From: Bacteroidota bacterium
GTDB lineage: Bacteria > Bacteroidota > Bacteroidia > Chitinophagales > Chitinophagaceae
Length of the DNA: 64,000 nucleotides
Reading direction: 5' to 3'
Assembly: GCA_016868815.1 (NCBI GenBank)
Contig: VGFQ01000011.1
Coordinates: forward strand, 1-64,000
This document shows, piece after piece, positions 31,070 to 41,491 of this stretch. How positions within the stretch are numbered: the first letter of the stretch is position 1; each line of letters opens with the position of its first letter. The translations under genes and the position numbers were made by a program. The notes beneath the pieces were generated by a model. The model did no database searches and was not told where the DNA came from. It was given only the letters and a program-made list of their open reading frames with translations.

Positions 31070-32626
31070 CTACCCTTGCTCTCCATAGACAGCCCTTAAG
31101 ATATCAGATATCTCCCCCAGTGTACAGCTATTCTCTACTGCTTCGATGACAGTAGGGATGAGGTTGGCTGTGCCGGACGCGGCTTCCTGAAGGGATTGCA
31201 GGCAGGCGGCCACCTTAGCCGCATCGCGCTCCTGTCGGAGAGTTGCCAGTCGTGCAGCCTGCATGGCACGGATTGCATCATCGATATGCATTCCGGGGAT
31301 GCGGGGCTCATCGTCCAGGCGGTATCGGTTGACGCCAACGATGATGCTTTGGCCACTTTCGACCGCTCGCTGAGCCTCGTAAGCGCTCCGCGCGATCTGG
31401 TCCTGTACGAACCCCTGCTCGACGGCGGCTACCGCCCCGCCCATGGCATCGATCTGGGTGATGAGGGCTGACGCACGGGAGGCCATCTCATCGGTAAGGG
31501 ATTCCACATAGTAGGAGCCTGCCAAGGGGTCGACGGTGTCGGGCACGCCGCTCTCATGTGCGATGATCTGCTGCGTGCGGAGGGCAATGCGGGCGGCTTC
31601 TTCCGTCGGCAGGCTCAGTGCCTCATCATAACCGTTGGTGTGCAGCGACTGTGTGCCACCCAGGACAGCCGACAGCGCCTGCAGCGTCACGCGGGCGATG
31701 TTGTTGAGCGGCTGCTGTGCGGTGAGGGTGCTGCCACCCGTCTGGCCATGGAACCGCATCATGAGGGCCCGTGGGTCTGTGGCCCCCAGGTCGCGCATGA
31801 TGCCTGCCCATAGACGGCGGGCCGCCCGGAACTTGGCGACCTCTTCGAAGAGATGGTTATGCGCATTGAAGAAAAAGGAAAGGCGCCGGCCGAAGACGTT
31901 GATATCGAGCCCCTTTTCCAGGGCTGCCTGCACATAGGCTTTGCCATTGGCGAGGGTGAAGGCCAGCTCCTGGACAGCAGTACTGCCGGCCTCCCGGATA
32001 TGGTAGCCAGAGATTGAGATGGTGTTCCATTTGGGAAGCTCCCGGCTGCACCATTCGAAGACATCAGTGATGATGCGCATCGAAGGGCGAGGGGGATAGA
32101 TATAGGTGCCGCGGGCGGCGTATTCTTTGAGGATGTCGTTCTGGATGGTCCCGGATACCTTTGCCAGGTCGGCCCCTTGCTGCTTCGCCAGCGCGACATA
32201 GAGTGCCAGCAAGATATGGGCGGTCGCGTTGATGGTCATCGACGTGGTGACTTTCTCCAGGGAGATGCCGTCGAAGAGCCGTTGCATGTCTTGCAGGCTG
32301 TCGATGGCTACTCCGACTTTGCCTACTTCCCCTTCAGCGAGCGGGTGGTCGCTGTCATATCCTATTTGTGTCGGCAAATCAAAGGCCACACTAAGCCCCA
32401 TGACGCCTTGGGAGAGGAGGTAGTGGTAGCGTCGGTTGCTCTCTTCCGCAGTAGAGAAGCCGGCATATTGCCGCATGGTCCAAAGGCGCCCACGGTACAT
32501 GTCGGCCTGCACGCCACGGGTGAAGGGGAATGCACCCGGCCGCTCGTCGGGGGTGGCTGCCACATCTTCCCTAAAGTAACAGGGCTTTACCTCGATGCCG
32601 GAAGGCGTGGTATGCTTGGTGTCCAT
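31070..32626 (-). CDS. Methylmalonyl-CoA mutase family, stand-alone large (substrate-binding) subunit
   Basis: [21 protein letters not shown]...[63 protein letters not shown]; ends without a B12-binding DxHxxG domain. Confidence 0.9.
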   Translation of the reverse strand: MDTKHTTPSGIEVKPCYFREDVAATPDERPGAFPFTRGVQADMYRGRLWTMRQYAGFSTAEESNRRYHYLLSQGVMGLSVAFDLPTQIGYDSDHPLAEGEVGKVGVAIDSLQDMQRLFDGISLEKVTTSMTINATAHILLALYVALAKQQGADLAKVSGTIQNDILKEYAARGTYIYPPRPSMRIITDVFEWCSRELPKWNTISISGYHIREAGSTAVQELAFTLANGKAYVQAALEKGLDINVFGRRLSFFFNAHNHLFEEVAKFRAARRLWAGIMRDLGATDPRALMMRFHGQTGGSTLTAQQPLNNIARVTLQALSAVLGGTQSLHTNGYDEALSLPTEEAARIALRTQQIIAHESGVPDTVDPLAGSYYVESLTDEMASRASALITQIDAMGGAVAAVEQGFVQDQIARSAYEAQRAVESGQSIIVGVNRYRLDDEPRIPGMHIDDAIRAMQAARLATLRQERDAAKVAACLQSLQEAASGTANLIPTVIEAVENSCTLGEISDILRAVYGEQG

Positions 32627-32685
32627 GAGCGAGGTTTGGGACGTAAAAGTAAGTCGTTTTCCGGCCATCTGCCCCCTCCCGCGGC

Positions 32686-33111
32686 CTAGGCGCCTTGGCT
32701 AAGGAACCGATAGAAGGCATGCCGATGGGCATTCACCTGCCGTTCGATGTCGAAGTAGCGCTCCCTCAACGAGGCATGGCCGTTGTCAGCAGATGTACCC
32801 CATCTGCCATCATTGACCGTTTCGGCATGCCGGAAGCGGGAGGCATGTTTCCGGATGGCATAGTGTAGTTCTTCGATGTAGTTGCGTTGAAGGATGCACT
32901 GATTTTGGAAATATTTGATGTCGGCTGCATGGCTCTGTGGCCCCATTGGAGGGCAGCGCTTCTGGAGCCTCTTCTCGAGGATGCCAATCTCTTCGCGGTA
33001 AAATTCAAGCCATCGGGCATGGGCGGCTGACAGCGCGGTGATGGAAGTTCTTTTAAACGAATATCGATGTGTCTCAAATCTACCTTCAGCGCTGTTTTCA
33101 GCCGATGACAG
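32686..33111 (-). CDS. Small hypothetical protein; N-terminus uncertain
   Basis: Open frame reads (L)[60 protein letters not shown]...; first ATG only at 32946, in-frame stop at 33115-33117. Confidence 0.45.
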   Translation of the reverse strand: MSSAENSAEGRFETHRYSFKRTSITALSAAHARWLEFYREEIGILEKRLQKRCPPMGPQSHAADIKYFQNQCILQRNYIEELHYAIRKHASRFRHAETVNDGRWGTSADNGHASLRERYFDIERQVNAHRHAFYRFLSQGA

Positions 33112-33303
33112 CCGTCAGCACCCAGACCATGAAATTTGACCACTGACGCAGGCAGATCTTCCAGGGAGGGCCCGGCGCTTCCCAGTTATAACGTTGGGGC
33201 CGGCCTGCGAGAGCCGGTCCCGCACTTCTGCTACTGAGAGCCTATTGGCCATACCCCCTGCTGATAGCAGGGCTTGCCGTGGGTCAAGGCGGTGCCATTT
33301 CAT
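33098..33303 (-). pseudogene. N-terminal relic of a P-type cation-transporting ATPase (frameshifted, truncated)
   Basis: Frame 1: MKWHRLDPRQALLSAGGMANRLSVAEVRDRLSQAGPNVITGKRRA; shifted frame: [25 protein letters not shown]. Together they match a Cation_ATPase_N domain followed by TM1. Confidence 0.7.
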
Positions 33304-33367
33304 GACGTGAAGCTAGGGATAGCTGTCTGTCGGCTTGCCGCTGCAAAAGATAATTCACAGCATGCCC

Positions 33368-34393
33368 TCATCTTTTAAAGGGTTGTAAAAAAGATATCAG
33401 CCCTTTCATGTAAACGGCCTGGTCGTCCCACATGCACATATGCCCACCATTCGGACAAAGCAGGAAGCGTCCGTTCCGAACCTCCTTCGACATCCATTCC
33501 ATATGAGCGGGGTCCATCGTGTCGTGCGTCGCGCCGATGATCAAGGTGGGAACGGTGAGGGTCTTAAGATCGGACTTCCGATCCCAACGGGTGAGTTTTC
33601 CCGCGATGCCGAACTCGCTAGGCCCCTGCATGGTGATGTATAGAGACTGGTTCATCTTCGCGAATGACCGGTTGACGGGCTCTGGCCATGCCTCCAGCGG
33701 CATCCGCAGGATATGTTTCGCATAGAAGTTGGGCATGAGCAACTGCATATACTTGGGATTCGAGAAATCTTCGGCTGCCTCGATGCGGCGGATCGTATCG
33801 AGTATGGCCGGGTCCATCTGTCGGGCCAGCACTTCGTCGGCATAACGGCCGTAATCGGGACAGCTCGACATCATGTTGGAGATGACGAGCCCCTTGAGGT
33901 GGCGCTGGTATTTCAGGGCGTACTCCATGGCGAGGATGCCGCCCCAGGAGTGGCCGAGGAGGAAGAAGTTGGAACTGTCGAGGCCCAGTGCGGTCCGAAC
34001 CTGTTCAACCTCTTCCACGTAACGGGGGAGGTCCCAGAGGGAAGTGTCGCCAGGGTTATCGGAATGGCCACAGCCGAGCTGGTCGTAGTAGATGAACTCG
34101 ATGCCCTCGGCGGGCAGGAAGCTCTCGAAGCATTCGAAATATTCATGCGTGGCGCCGGGGCCTCCGTTCAGGAGCAGCAGCTTCACCTTGGGATGGTTGC
34201 CGAAGCGCTTGGTCCATACGCGGAATGCCCCTTTGGGCGTTTCTATGGGAATCAGCTGAACACCGCCCGACAGGGGCGGACTGGCGACAGGCTTGAAGTA
34301 GGTGGCAAGGGTTGGCTTGCCAGCATCGCTACCAGGGCGGCAGGAGGCCATCGCCAGGATGGTAATCAAGAAAAGAGCAGGTTTTGGGCCCAT
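33368..34393 (-). CDS. Alpha/beta hydrolase, proline iminopeptidase family
   Basis: MGPKPALFLITILAMASCRPG lipobox; LLLLNGGPGATHEYFE, YYDQLGCGHSDNP, LLGHSWGGILAMEYAL; start revised from 34537. Confidence 0.9.
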   Translation of the reverse strand: MGPKPALFLITILAMASCRPGSDAGKPTLATYFKPVASPPLSGGVQLIPIETPKGAFRVWTKRFGNHPKVKLLLLNGGPGATHEYFECFESFLPAEGIEFIYYDQLGCGHSDNPGDTSLWDLPRYVEEVEQVRTALGLDSSNFFLLGHSWGGILAMEYALKYQRHLKGLVISNMMSSCPDYGRYADEVLARQMDPAILDTIRRIEAAEDFSNPKYMQLLMPNFYAKHILRMPLEAWPEPVNRSFAKMNQSLYITMQGPSEFGIAGKLTRWDRKSDLKTLTVPTLIIGATHDTMDPAHMEWMSKEVRNGRFLLCPNGGHMCMWDDQAVYMKGLISFLQPFKR

Positions 34394-34461
34394 ACTACGT
34401 AGTTTGATGAAAGTTACGAAAAGGCAGCCACCGCGTGACAGCGAGGTAGTGGCCACGGCGC

Positions 34462-35517
34462 TCAGAGTGTATCCACCATATCCCAAAACGCCTGGACCTT
34501 CGGCGTCCAAGATAGCTTTCCCCGCTCCTCCAGGCAATGTGCTTTGAAGCGTTCGATGAGTGCGTCATCAAAATAGAGCCTTTCGACGGCTTCAATAAAG
34601 GCTGCCGTGTCACCAGGCGCTACCGGCAAGCCAAAGCGTTCCAGTTCCAGTTCAGACATTCCGGAGAAGCGGCTATATACAAATGGCAAGCAGCAGGAGA
34701 TGTACTCGTTCAGTGAATTGCTGCTGGCGGCATGGACCAGAGGCAGGATGCCTATCTCGCAGCGGGCATATGCAGCCATCATAGCCTCGTCGTCGAGATA
34801 TCCATGGAAGACGACATTGTGTTGTGATTCAGCAAAGGTGCGGATGGTAAGGTTCCCTACAATCTCAAAGTAAACTTCAGGGTGATGCTTTCCAAAATGG
34901 GTGATCAGCGCCTGCGTGACAGCATGATCTCTTCTATTAGCCCCGGCCACCAGAATACGCTTCTCAGGACCAGCTTTTTTGGGGATGGGCCTGAAATAAT
35001 CCGTGTTCGTACCCAGCGGCAAGATCTCTATCCGTGGGCCTTTCTTGGCAAAATGGCCTCGCAGGAAATCCCGCACCTCCTGTGAAGTCACGAGGATCAG
35101 GTCTGACCGGCGGAAATGTGCTAAGTGGTGAAACCGATATTGCAGTTCCTCGACACTGAAGTAGCTATAAAGAACCACTTTGCACCGCAGCCATCGCCGC
35201 AGGAAGGAAAAAAGATAGTAGTTGAAGTCGGCATAAGGATATACCACCACGTCTGGACGTTGACGGATGGCGGCCAGGATACCCCACAACTCTTCTTGCA
35301 CGGAAGCACTGGTATAAGGGATAATCAGGTCTTTGTACCGGCGCCCGTTGGATACGCGCTTCAGGAAGGCAGCCATCCGATTGGGAAGCCAAATCTTCTT
35401 TCCATTATACTTTTGAAATGCAGGATCCAGCAGGTGGAAAAAAAACTCGACAGAGTTGAGCTTGGCCCGCAGCTGCATTTTTCTAGATACAATCAAAATC
35501 TTGTGCCGGGTCGTCAT
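34462..35517 (-). CDS. Glycosyltransferase, GT-B fold (family 4-like)
   Basis: LVTSQEVRDFL...IEILPLGTNTDYFRPIPKK...GYLDDEAMMAAYARCEIGILPLVHAASSNSLNEYISCCLPFV. Confidence 0.85.
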   Translation of the reverse strand: MTTRHKILIVSRKMQLRAKLNSVEFFFHLLDPAFQKYNGKKIWLPNRMAAFLKRVSNGRRYKDLIIPYTSASVQEELWGILAAIRQRPDVVVYPYADFNYYLFSFLRRWLRCKVVLYSYFSVEELQYRFHHLAHFRRSDLILVTSQEVRDFLRGHFAKKGPRIEILPLGTNTDYFRPIPKKAGPEKRILVAGANRRDHAVTQALITHFGKHHPEVYFEIVGNLTIRTFAESQHNVVFHGYLDDEAMMAAYARCEIGILPLVHAASSNSLNEYISCCLPFVYSRFSGMSELELERFGLPVAPGDTAAFIEAVERLYFDDALIERFKAHCLEERGKLSWTPKVQAFWDMVDTL

Positions 35518-35617
35518 ACTTGCTTGATCGGAGGATGAAATGTTGGACGAGGAGGGATCAGCAGTTTAGGTGGATTGATAAGAAATGGTTTCTATTAGGT
35601 GACGGGCTCTTTCATCA

Positions 35618-36613
35618 TTATGCTAGAGGAGTCATCTGTACATCTGGGATGCCGGGCAACCGATCAGAAAGCCGGCCCCGGAGAAGGTTGCCTGCCAGGA
35701 AACGCAGTGCGGAGAGAGGGTTTCGGGACAAGGCTACTTGGAAAAAATCTACAAACCCGCGCAGATCTCCCATCTGCAGGTTCACCAACGCCGTATCCAT
35801 GACCAGTCTTACTCTCTTGAATTCACCGGCGGTGGCAGGCACCTGCTGACGGACAGCCTCCATCCAGACTTGGGTTGGCTCTGCGTCTAATGGCAGCTTG
35901 TTTTCGACGCGGTATTGCGCGAAGGCGCGCGGGATGGCATTGGAATAGGTGGTACGTGGCTGGTAAATCAGCGAGTTGGGGATGAGTCGGCGGCCGTAGA
36001 GAGGTTTGTTGATGTTCAGACAAGGCGCCGCGGTCAGTTCCATCAGCCGAAGCCAATGGTCAACATCCATCCCCGTCCGGAGATAGGTATTATAACCACC
36101 CACTCGGAGTGACCGTTCCCGGAGGAACATGCAGGCAGGATCTGTGAATGTGCGCCAATTCCCGACTAAGTCTTGCCAGGTTTCCAAGAGATATGCACTA
36201 TCAGGACGCAGCGGTGCATGGAAGGGCTTTCCGTGCACCGTCAGCCAGTATCTCATGCAGCTGACGAAGGCTACTTCCGGATGTGCCTCATGCATTTCAA
36301 ATTGCAGAGACAAGCGAGATGGATGCGAACGATCGTCGGAGTCCTGACGTGCAATATATTTCCCATGTGCCGCCTGGATGCCCAAGTTCATAGCGGCAGG
36401 ATATCCGCCATTGACAGGTGTTTTGAATATGCGCAGCCGTCCGCCTGCAGCATCCGCCAGGTGGGTAAGGATACGGGGGGATTCATCAGTAGAGCAGTCG
36501 TCCACGGCTATGACCTCGAAGCGACCTTGAAAATCCTGCCCCAACATACTCTGGATGCACTCTTCAATCAGCGCAGCTGCATTGTAGACCGGTATGACGA
36601 CAGAGATATCCAT
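35618..36613 (-). CDS. Glycosyltransferase family 2
   Basis: MDISVVIPVYNAAALIEECIQSMLGQDFQGRFEVIAVDDCSTDESPRIL...ARQDSDDRSHPSRL; TAATG overlap with asnB-like gene. Confidence 0.93.
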   Translation of the reverse strand: MDISVVIPVYNAAALIEECIQSMLGQDFQGRFEVIAVDDCSTDESPRILTHLADAAGGRLRIFKTPVNGGYPAAMNLGIQAAHGKYIARQDSDDRSHPSRLSLQFEMHEAHPEVAFVSCMRYWLTVHGKPFHAPLRPDSAYLLETWQDLVGNWRTFTDPACMFLRERSLRVGGYNTYLRTGMDVDHWLRLMELTAAPCLNINKPLYGRRLIPNSLIYQPRTTYSNAIPRAFAQYRVENKLPLDAEPTQVWMEAVRQQVPATAGEFKRVRLVMDTALVNLQMGDLRGFVDFFQVALSRNPLSALRFLAGNLLRGRLSDRLPGIPDVQMTPLA

Positions 36614-38448
36614 TAGCTGACCCATTGATTAGCCAGGGCACATTTCTGCCAGGCATACAGATGCCAGACCGCCTGGTGGGAATGATGCTGATGGGAAAAG
36701 TACCCTTTTACAAAGGCAGTGACTTCTTGGGCGTCGATGAATGTAGCACCAAAGAATGGCATCTGACATGTAGTCGTAACGACATCTTCTTTGAGTAGAC
36801 CACGCAGCAGATGCCGCATCGGCAGCGTGAACCCAATCTTTCGCCGGAAAGACTCTCCTCCCGGATAGCAGGAGCGGAAGATCTGTTTAAGGGGGCGCTT
36901 GAGGTCGGTTTCCTTCTGAATTGTCGGAAGGTAGGTCTTTGACAGGTCAATGATATCCCGGCTCAGATAAGGGACCCTTACTTCAACAGAGCTGGCCATG
37001 CTCATCATATCAACCTTGCGGAGTACCATCTGCAGATAGCCGTAATAGTCAGCACGGGTGACGATGCTGGAGAGATTCTCATCGCCAGATGTGTTACCAA
37101 TACCAAACACTTCATTGCATGCAGCAGAAAAGTCATGGCGCCCAAGCAATCGATCCAACGCTGCTGGGTGAATGGACATCTGCGTTTCCCGGTAGGCTTC
37201 CGCAGGATTGGATAGATATAATATGGTGTTCGAGGCACGCGGACCTCCCAGTGCCTTTCGTGCAGCGGAAAAACCTTTTCGGAGCACCCGCGGTGCGTGA
37301 AACATCCAGCCATCCCGAAAGAAAGCCAGATGTCGGTTATAGCCGAAGAAAAGTTCATCACCCCCATCGCCTGACAGCATTACGGTCGCACCTTGCCGGG
37401 CAGCACGGCAGATGAAAAATGTGGGAATGGTGGAGAAATCCCCACAGGGCTCACTCATGTACCGAAAATGGTCATCGACTGCTTGCCTTATGTCTGATTC
37501 GGTATAGTCAATGTTCAAATAGTCTAGCTGGATGATGCGGGAGAGGGCATTTGCTACAGACGACTCATCCAGCGATACATCATATCTATTTCGGAAGGTA
37601 TAGCCGCGGAGGTCTGGCTTGTGATGCTTGGCAAAGGCGTTGATGACTGGGCTGTCGACGCCACCACTCATGAATGCGGCTACAGGCACATCGGCCACCA
37701 GCTGGTCTATGATAGACGCATTGATGTGTGCTTTCAGCAGAGCATGCTCACAGTCGGGGCCTGCACCGGCATCTCTTTGATAAATATAGTATCGCTTTTG
37801 TTGGATAACAAGTCCAGTGGCGATATCCAGGCATACCATCTCGCCTGGCATCACCTGGCGGATGCCTTCGAAGATCGTATCTGGCGCCAGCATATAGCCG
37901 AGCGCAAGATAGTCGGTGATGTTTCGGGGTGATAGGCCTCGGTTTACTCCAGCAGGAAGATGTAGGAGCTGATTAAGCTGAGAGCCGAAAACCAAGGGGC
38001 GGCCCGGGTGATAATACAGAGGCTTGATTCCAGCCATATCACGTGCCAGCCAGGCCTGGCCGCGGCTATAGTCAACCCAGCAAATGGCAAACATGCCATC
38101 TAACTCGGGGATGATAGAGGTAAAGTCCTGTTGATGGAATAGGTGAAAGAGGGTCTCGGTATCTCCATGGCCTTTGCAGTGGCTGACCGCAAACTTCTGC
38201 CGCAGCCGGCTATGGTTATATACCTCCCCATTGAACAGCAGCACTTGTTGCCCATCCCTGCTAACCATTGGCTGGTTTCCGGTCTCACTGAGATCCTGAA
38301 TGGAGAGTCTATTAAAGCCAAAAAGATGCGTATCTCTGCGGTGCACACCACAGGAGTCTGGCCCGCGATGACGACTCAGCTGGAGTGTCTCGCGGAAGGC
38401 TGTCTCATCAATGTTTTCTGGGCCAATATAGCCTAAGAATCCGCACAT
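36613..38448 (-). CDS. asnB: Asparagine synthase (glutamine-hydrolyzing) family
   Basis: MCGFLGYIGPENIDETAFRETLQLSRHRGPDSCG class II amidotransferase N-terminus; AAFMSGGVDSPVI synthase P-loop. Confidence 0.92.
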   Translation of the reverse strand: MCGFLGYIGPENIDETAFRETLQLSRHRGPDSCGVHRRDTHLFGFNRLSIQDLSETGNQPMVSRDGQQVLLFNGEVYNHSRLRQKFAVSHCKGHGDTETLFHLFHQQDFTSIIPELDGMFAICWVDYSRGQAWLARDMAGIKPLYYHPGRPLVFGSQLNQLLHLPAGVNRGLSPRNITDYLALGYMLAPDTIFEGIRQVMPGEMVCLDIATGLVIQQKRYYIYQRDAGAGPDCEHALLKAHINASIIDQLVADVPVAAFMSGGVDSPVINAFAKHHKPDLRGYTFRNRYDVSLDESSVANALSRIIQLDYLNIDYTESDIRQAVDDHFRYMSEPCGDFSTIPTFFICRAARQGATVMLSGDGGDELFFGYNRHLAFFRDGWMFHAPRVLRKGFSAARKALGGPRASNTILYLSNPAEAYRETQMSIHPAALDRLLGRHDFSAACNEVFGIGNTSGDENLSSIVTRADYYGYLQMVLRKVDMMSMASSVEVRVPYLSRDIIDLSKTYLPTIQKETDLKRPLKQIFRSCYPGGESFRRKIGFTLPMRHLLRGLLKEDVVTTTCQMPFFGATFIDAQEVTAFVKGYFSHQHHSHQAVWHLYAWQKCALANQWVS

Positions 38449-38672
38449 TGTAGACGTTTACGCAGTCATGCGCTCAACACAAAAGATACAAATCGAGGAC
38501 ATCAAATGTACTCTCTCCGTTTTGAAATTACAACCATAGCAAGTTTATCCGTACCAACTAAATCTCAGGCTTTGATTTATACCAGTCATGGTTTTATCTT
38601 AGCGAATAAACAAACTGCTGCGCAGTCTACCCACCTTGCCTTTTTACTACCTAGGACTGGCAGGTAAAAAAA

Positions 38673-39722
38673 ATGAAGATCCTCGTCACCGGCACTGCTG
38701 GGTTTATTGGCTACCATCTCGCAGAAATACTGCTTTCAGATGGTCATGAGCTAGTCGGCATTGACGCGCTCAACACATACTACGACGTGATGTTAAAGCA
38801 TGCCCGTCTTCGTACCCACGGCATCGATTCGGCTGGCATGATCGACCGCCAGATACTGTCCAGCAGCAGTCACCCGGGCTATCGTTTCTTAAAAGCAGAC
38901 TTGGCAGATCACGACTTTATTGTATCCTTCATGCAGGAGGAGCGATTCGACTATGTCGTCAACCTAGCCGCACAGGCAGGCGTAAGACATAGCCTCGAAA
39001 AACCCCGGGACTATACTCATAGCAACATCGATGGCTTCCTCAGCATCCTTGAAGGATGTCGCCACTCCGAGGTCAAACACCTTGTCTATGCCAGTACTTC
39101 CAGCGTATATGGCTTGAATAAGAACATGCCCTTCGACGAGCGCAGACCCGTAGACCACCCGATGGCTTTATACGCCGCCACCAAAAGAGCCAACGAGCTC
39201 ATGGCTCACTCCTACAGTCATCTCTTTGGCATCCCTACCAGCGGCCTTCGATTCTTCACTGTCTATGGCCCCTGGGGAAGACCCGATATGGCATTGTTCC
39301 TTTTCACCAAAGCCATGCTACAGGGTCAGCCGATCAAAGTCTATAACCATGGCCGGATGTTGCGTGACTTCACCTATGTCGGAGACATAGTCGAAAGCAT
39401 ACGCAGGCTTGTGGTGAAGCCCGTTGGCCCCGATCCGGACTGGAATCCCTCCCATCCCACTAGCTCCAGCTCCAGTGCCCCATACCGGATATTCAACATC
39501 GGCAACGCTGCCCCCGTGCCTCTGATGGAGTATATCCAGGCCCTCGAGGATGCGTTGGGGGTCAAAGCCGACATGCAGTTTATGGACATGCAGGCCGGAG
39601 ATGTTCCGGAAACCCATGCCGACACCAGAGCCCTGGAGGAATATGTCGGATTTCGCCCAGCTACACCCATACAAGAAGGCGTCCGTCGCTTCGTAGAATG
39701 GTATCGTGCATACCACATCTAA
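38673..39722 (+). CDS. NAD-dependent epimerase/dehydratase (UDP-glucuronate 4-epimerase-like)
   Basis: MKILVTGTAGFIGYHLAEILLSDGHELVGIDALNTYYDVMLKHARL...RFFTVYGPWGRPDMALFLFTKAMLQG. Confidence 0.9.
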   Translation: MKILVTGTAGFIGYHLAEILLSDGHELVGIDALNTYYDVMLKHARLRTHGIDSAGMIDRQILSSSSHPGYRFLKADLADHDFIVSFMQEERFDYVVNLAAQAGVRHSLEKPRDYTHSNIDGFLSILEGCRHSEVKHLVYASTSSVYGLNKNMPFDERRPVDHPMALYAATKRANELMAHSYSHLFGIPTSGLRFFTVYGPWGRPDMALFLFTKAMLQGQPIKVYNHGRMLRDFTYVGDIVESIRRLVVKPVGPDPDWNPSHPTSSSSSAPYRIFNIGNAAPVPLMEYIQALEDALGVKADMQFMDMQAGDVPETHADTRALEEYVGFRPATPIQEGVRRFVEWYRAYHI

Positions 39723-39828
39723 CGAGGTGGCTTCCATCAGCATCATGGCTTGCCATCTCTGCCAGCTGTAATTCAAAAGGGAAATGAAGCATCCCCTGCA
39801 ACATGAGCAATGAATCTCCACTGCTGAC

Positions 39829-41409
39829 ATGAAACCTATCACATACATCCTCTTGGCGATGGCAGCCGTGGCAAGTGGAGCTGCTCTATATGTTCAAAAG
39901 GACCGCCTCCTGCCGGCCAGGCCCCAGCACCAAACATCTTCAGATACCAGCATCCAAGGCATCTTAGCCTCCAAAGGTCCGTACGACACCAGCTTTGTCT
40001 CTCTGGACAAACGCCCCGTGCCCGTCTGGTTCGAAGATGCCAAGTTCGGCATCTTCATCCACTGGGGCCCCTATTCGGTCCCGGCATGGGCTCCCAAAGG
40101 CAGTTATGCAGAATGGTACCAGCGATGGCTCAAAGAGAAGAAGACATACGGAAACGTACAGCCTCATGCCAAGGAAATCTGGCAGCACCACGCCGATGTA
40201 TACGGCAGTGACCGCAGCTACTATGAGTTCGGAAAGGATTTCAAAGCCGACGACTTCGACCCTACCCAATGGGCCAGGCTCTTTGAAGAGGCCGGCGCCA
40301 GGTATATGGTGATCACTTCCAAGCACCATGATGGCTTCACCCTGTGGCCCTCCAAAGAGGCCGACCGCAGCTGGGGATTTCCCTGGAGCAGTCAGACGGC
40401 AGGGCCCAAACGCGACCTGCTGGGCGCATTGAAACGTGAAGTCGATAAAACCCAGGTGAAATTCGGGATGTACTACTCGTTGTACGAATGGTACAACCCA
40501 CTCTATGCGCAACAGGATAAGTCAGCCTACGTGTTGACGCATATGCTGCCACAGATGAAAGAGCTCATCGAAACCTATAAGCCCTGGGTCTTCTGGACAG
40601 ACGGGCAGTGGGAACATTCCAGCGCTACCTGGCGGAGCAAGGAGTTCGTCTCCTGGCTCTACAACGAGAGCCCCGTCAAAGACAGGGTAGCCATCAACGG
40701 CCGCTGGGGGAGTGACATCGACAAGCTCAAAGGACCCTATCTAGGCAACTTTATCTCCACCGAATACGACGGTGTCGGGGCCCTGGAACGCCCCTGGGAG
40801 GAATGCAGGGGCATCGGCTATTCCTTCGGCTACAACCGCAATGAAGACATTGAAGACTACAATACTGCGCAGACCCTCATTCTCATGCTCGTCGACATCG
40901 TCAGCCATGGTGGCAACCTCCTGCTCGACATCGGCCCCGACGGCCATGGGAAGATACCCCCTGTGATGCAAGAGCGGCTGCTGCAGATCGGCGACTGGCT
41001 CCGGATCAACGGCGAGGCGATCTATGGATCTCGTAAGTATGATAGGCCTGTGCAATGGTCGGCCGGCCGCCACACCGATGGCGCTACCTATAAGAAAGAA
41101 AAAAAGCTGTCCTACCTCGGAGGCGATTTCATCCTCAAACAGACCGTCGACCCCGACCCGGGCCAGGCCGTGAAAGAGGTCTTCTTCACCCAAAAAGGAG
41201 ACACCGTATATGCCATCCTGCCGTCATGGGGCAAAGGTGGAAAAATAACCCTGCGCGACTTCGACATGAAAGGCCGCCGAGCGGTGCTGCTGGAGACTGG
41301 CCAGCCGCTGGGGCAGTCTCAGAAGGGCGGCGACACGGAACTCTCACTCCCCCCTTTCAACCCCGACCGCATCCGCAGCCGGCATGCCTATGTAGTCCGC
41401 ATCTCCTGA
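39829..41409 (+). CDS. Alpha-L-fucosidase (GH29 family)
   Basis: PVPVWFEDAKFGIFIHWGPYSVPAWAPKGSYAEWYQRWL; YMVITSKHHDGFTLWPSKEAD; GNLLLDIGPDGHGKIP. Confidence 0.94.
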   Translation: MKPITYILLAMAAVASGAALYVQKDRLLPARPQHQTSSDTSIQGILASKGPYDTSFVSLDKRPVPVWFEDAKFGIFIHWGPYSVPAWAPKGSYAEWYQRWLKEKKTYGNVQPHAKEIWQHHADVYGSDRSYYEFGKDFKADDFDPTQWARLFEEAGARYMVITSKHHDGFTLWPSKEADRSWGFPWSSQTAGPKRDLLGALKREVDKTQVKFGMYYSLYEWYNPLYAQQDKSAYVLTHMLPQMKELIETYKPWVFWTDGQWEHSSATWRSKEFVSWLYNESPVKDRVAINGRWGSDIDKLKGPYLGNFISTEYDGVGALERPWEECRGIGYSFGYNRNEDIEDYNTAQTLILMLVDIVSHGGNLLLDIGPDGHGKIPPVMQERLLQIGDWLRINGEAIYGSRKYDRPVQWSAGRHTDGATYKKEKKLSYLGGDFILKQTVDPDPGQAVKEVFFTQKGDTVYAILPSWGKGGKITLRDFDMKGRRAVLLETGQPLGQSQKGGDTELSLPPFNPDRIRSRHAYVVRIS

Positions 41410-41491
41410 AGCGCTTCCCCTCTCGTGCTCCACTATGGCTCACTGCCCGGTGATACGGGCATCCCCGTATATTCGTTGGCTATAGCAGAAC

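Noticed and set aside
32766-33143. 125-aa minus-strand ORF
   Set aside because: Out-of-frame shadow across the ATPase relic and the small hypothetical gene; no motif support.
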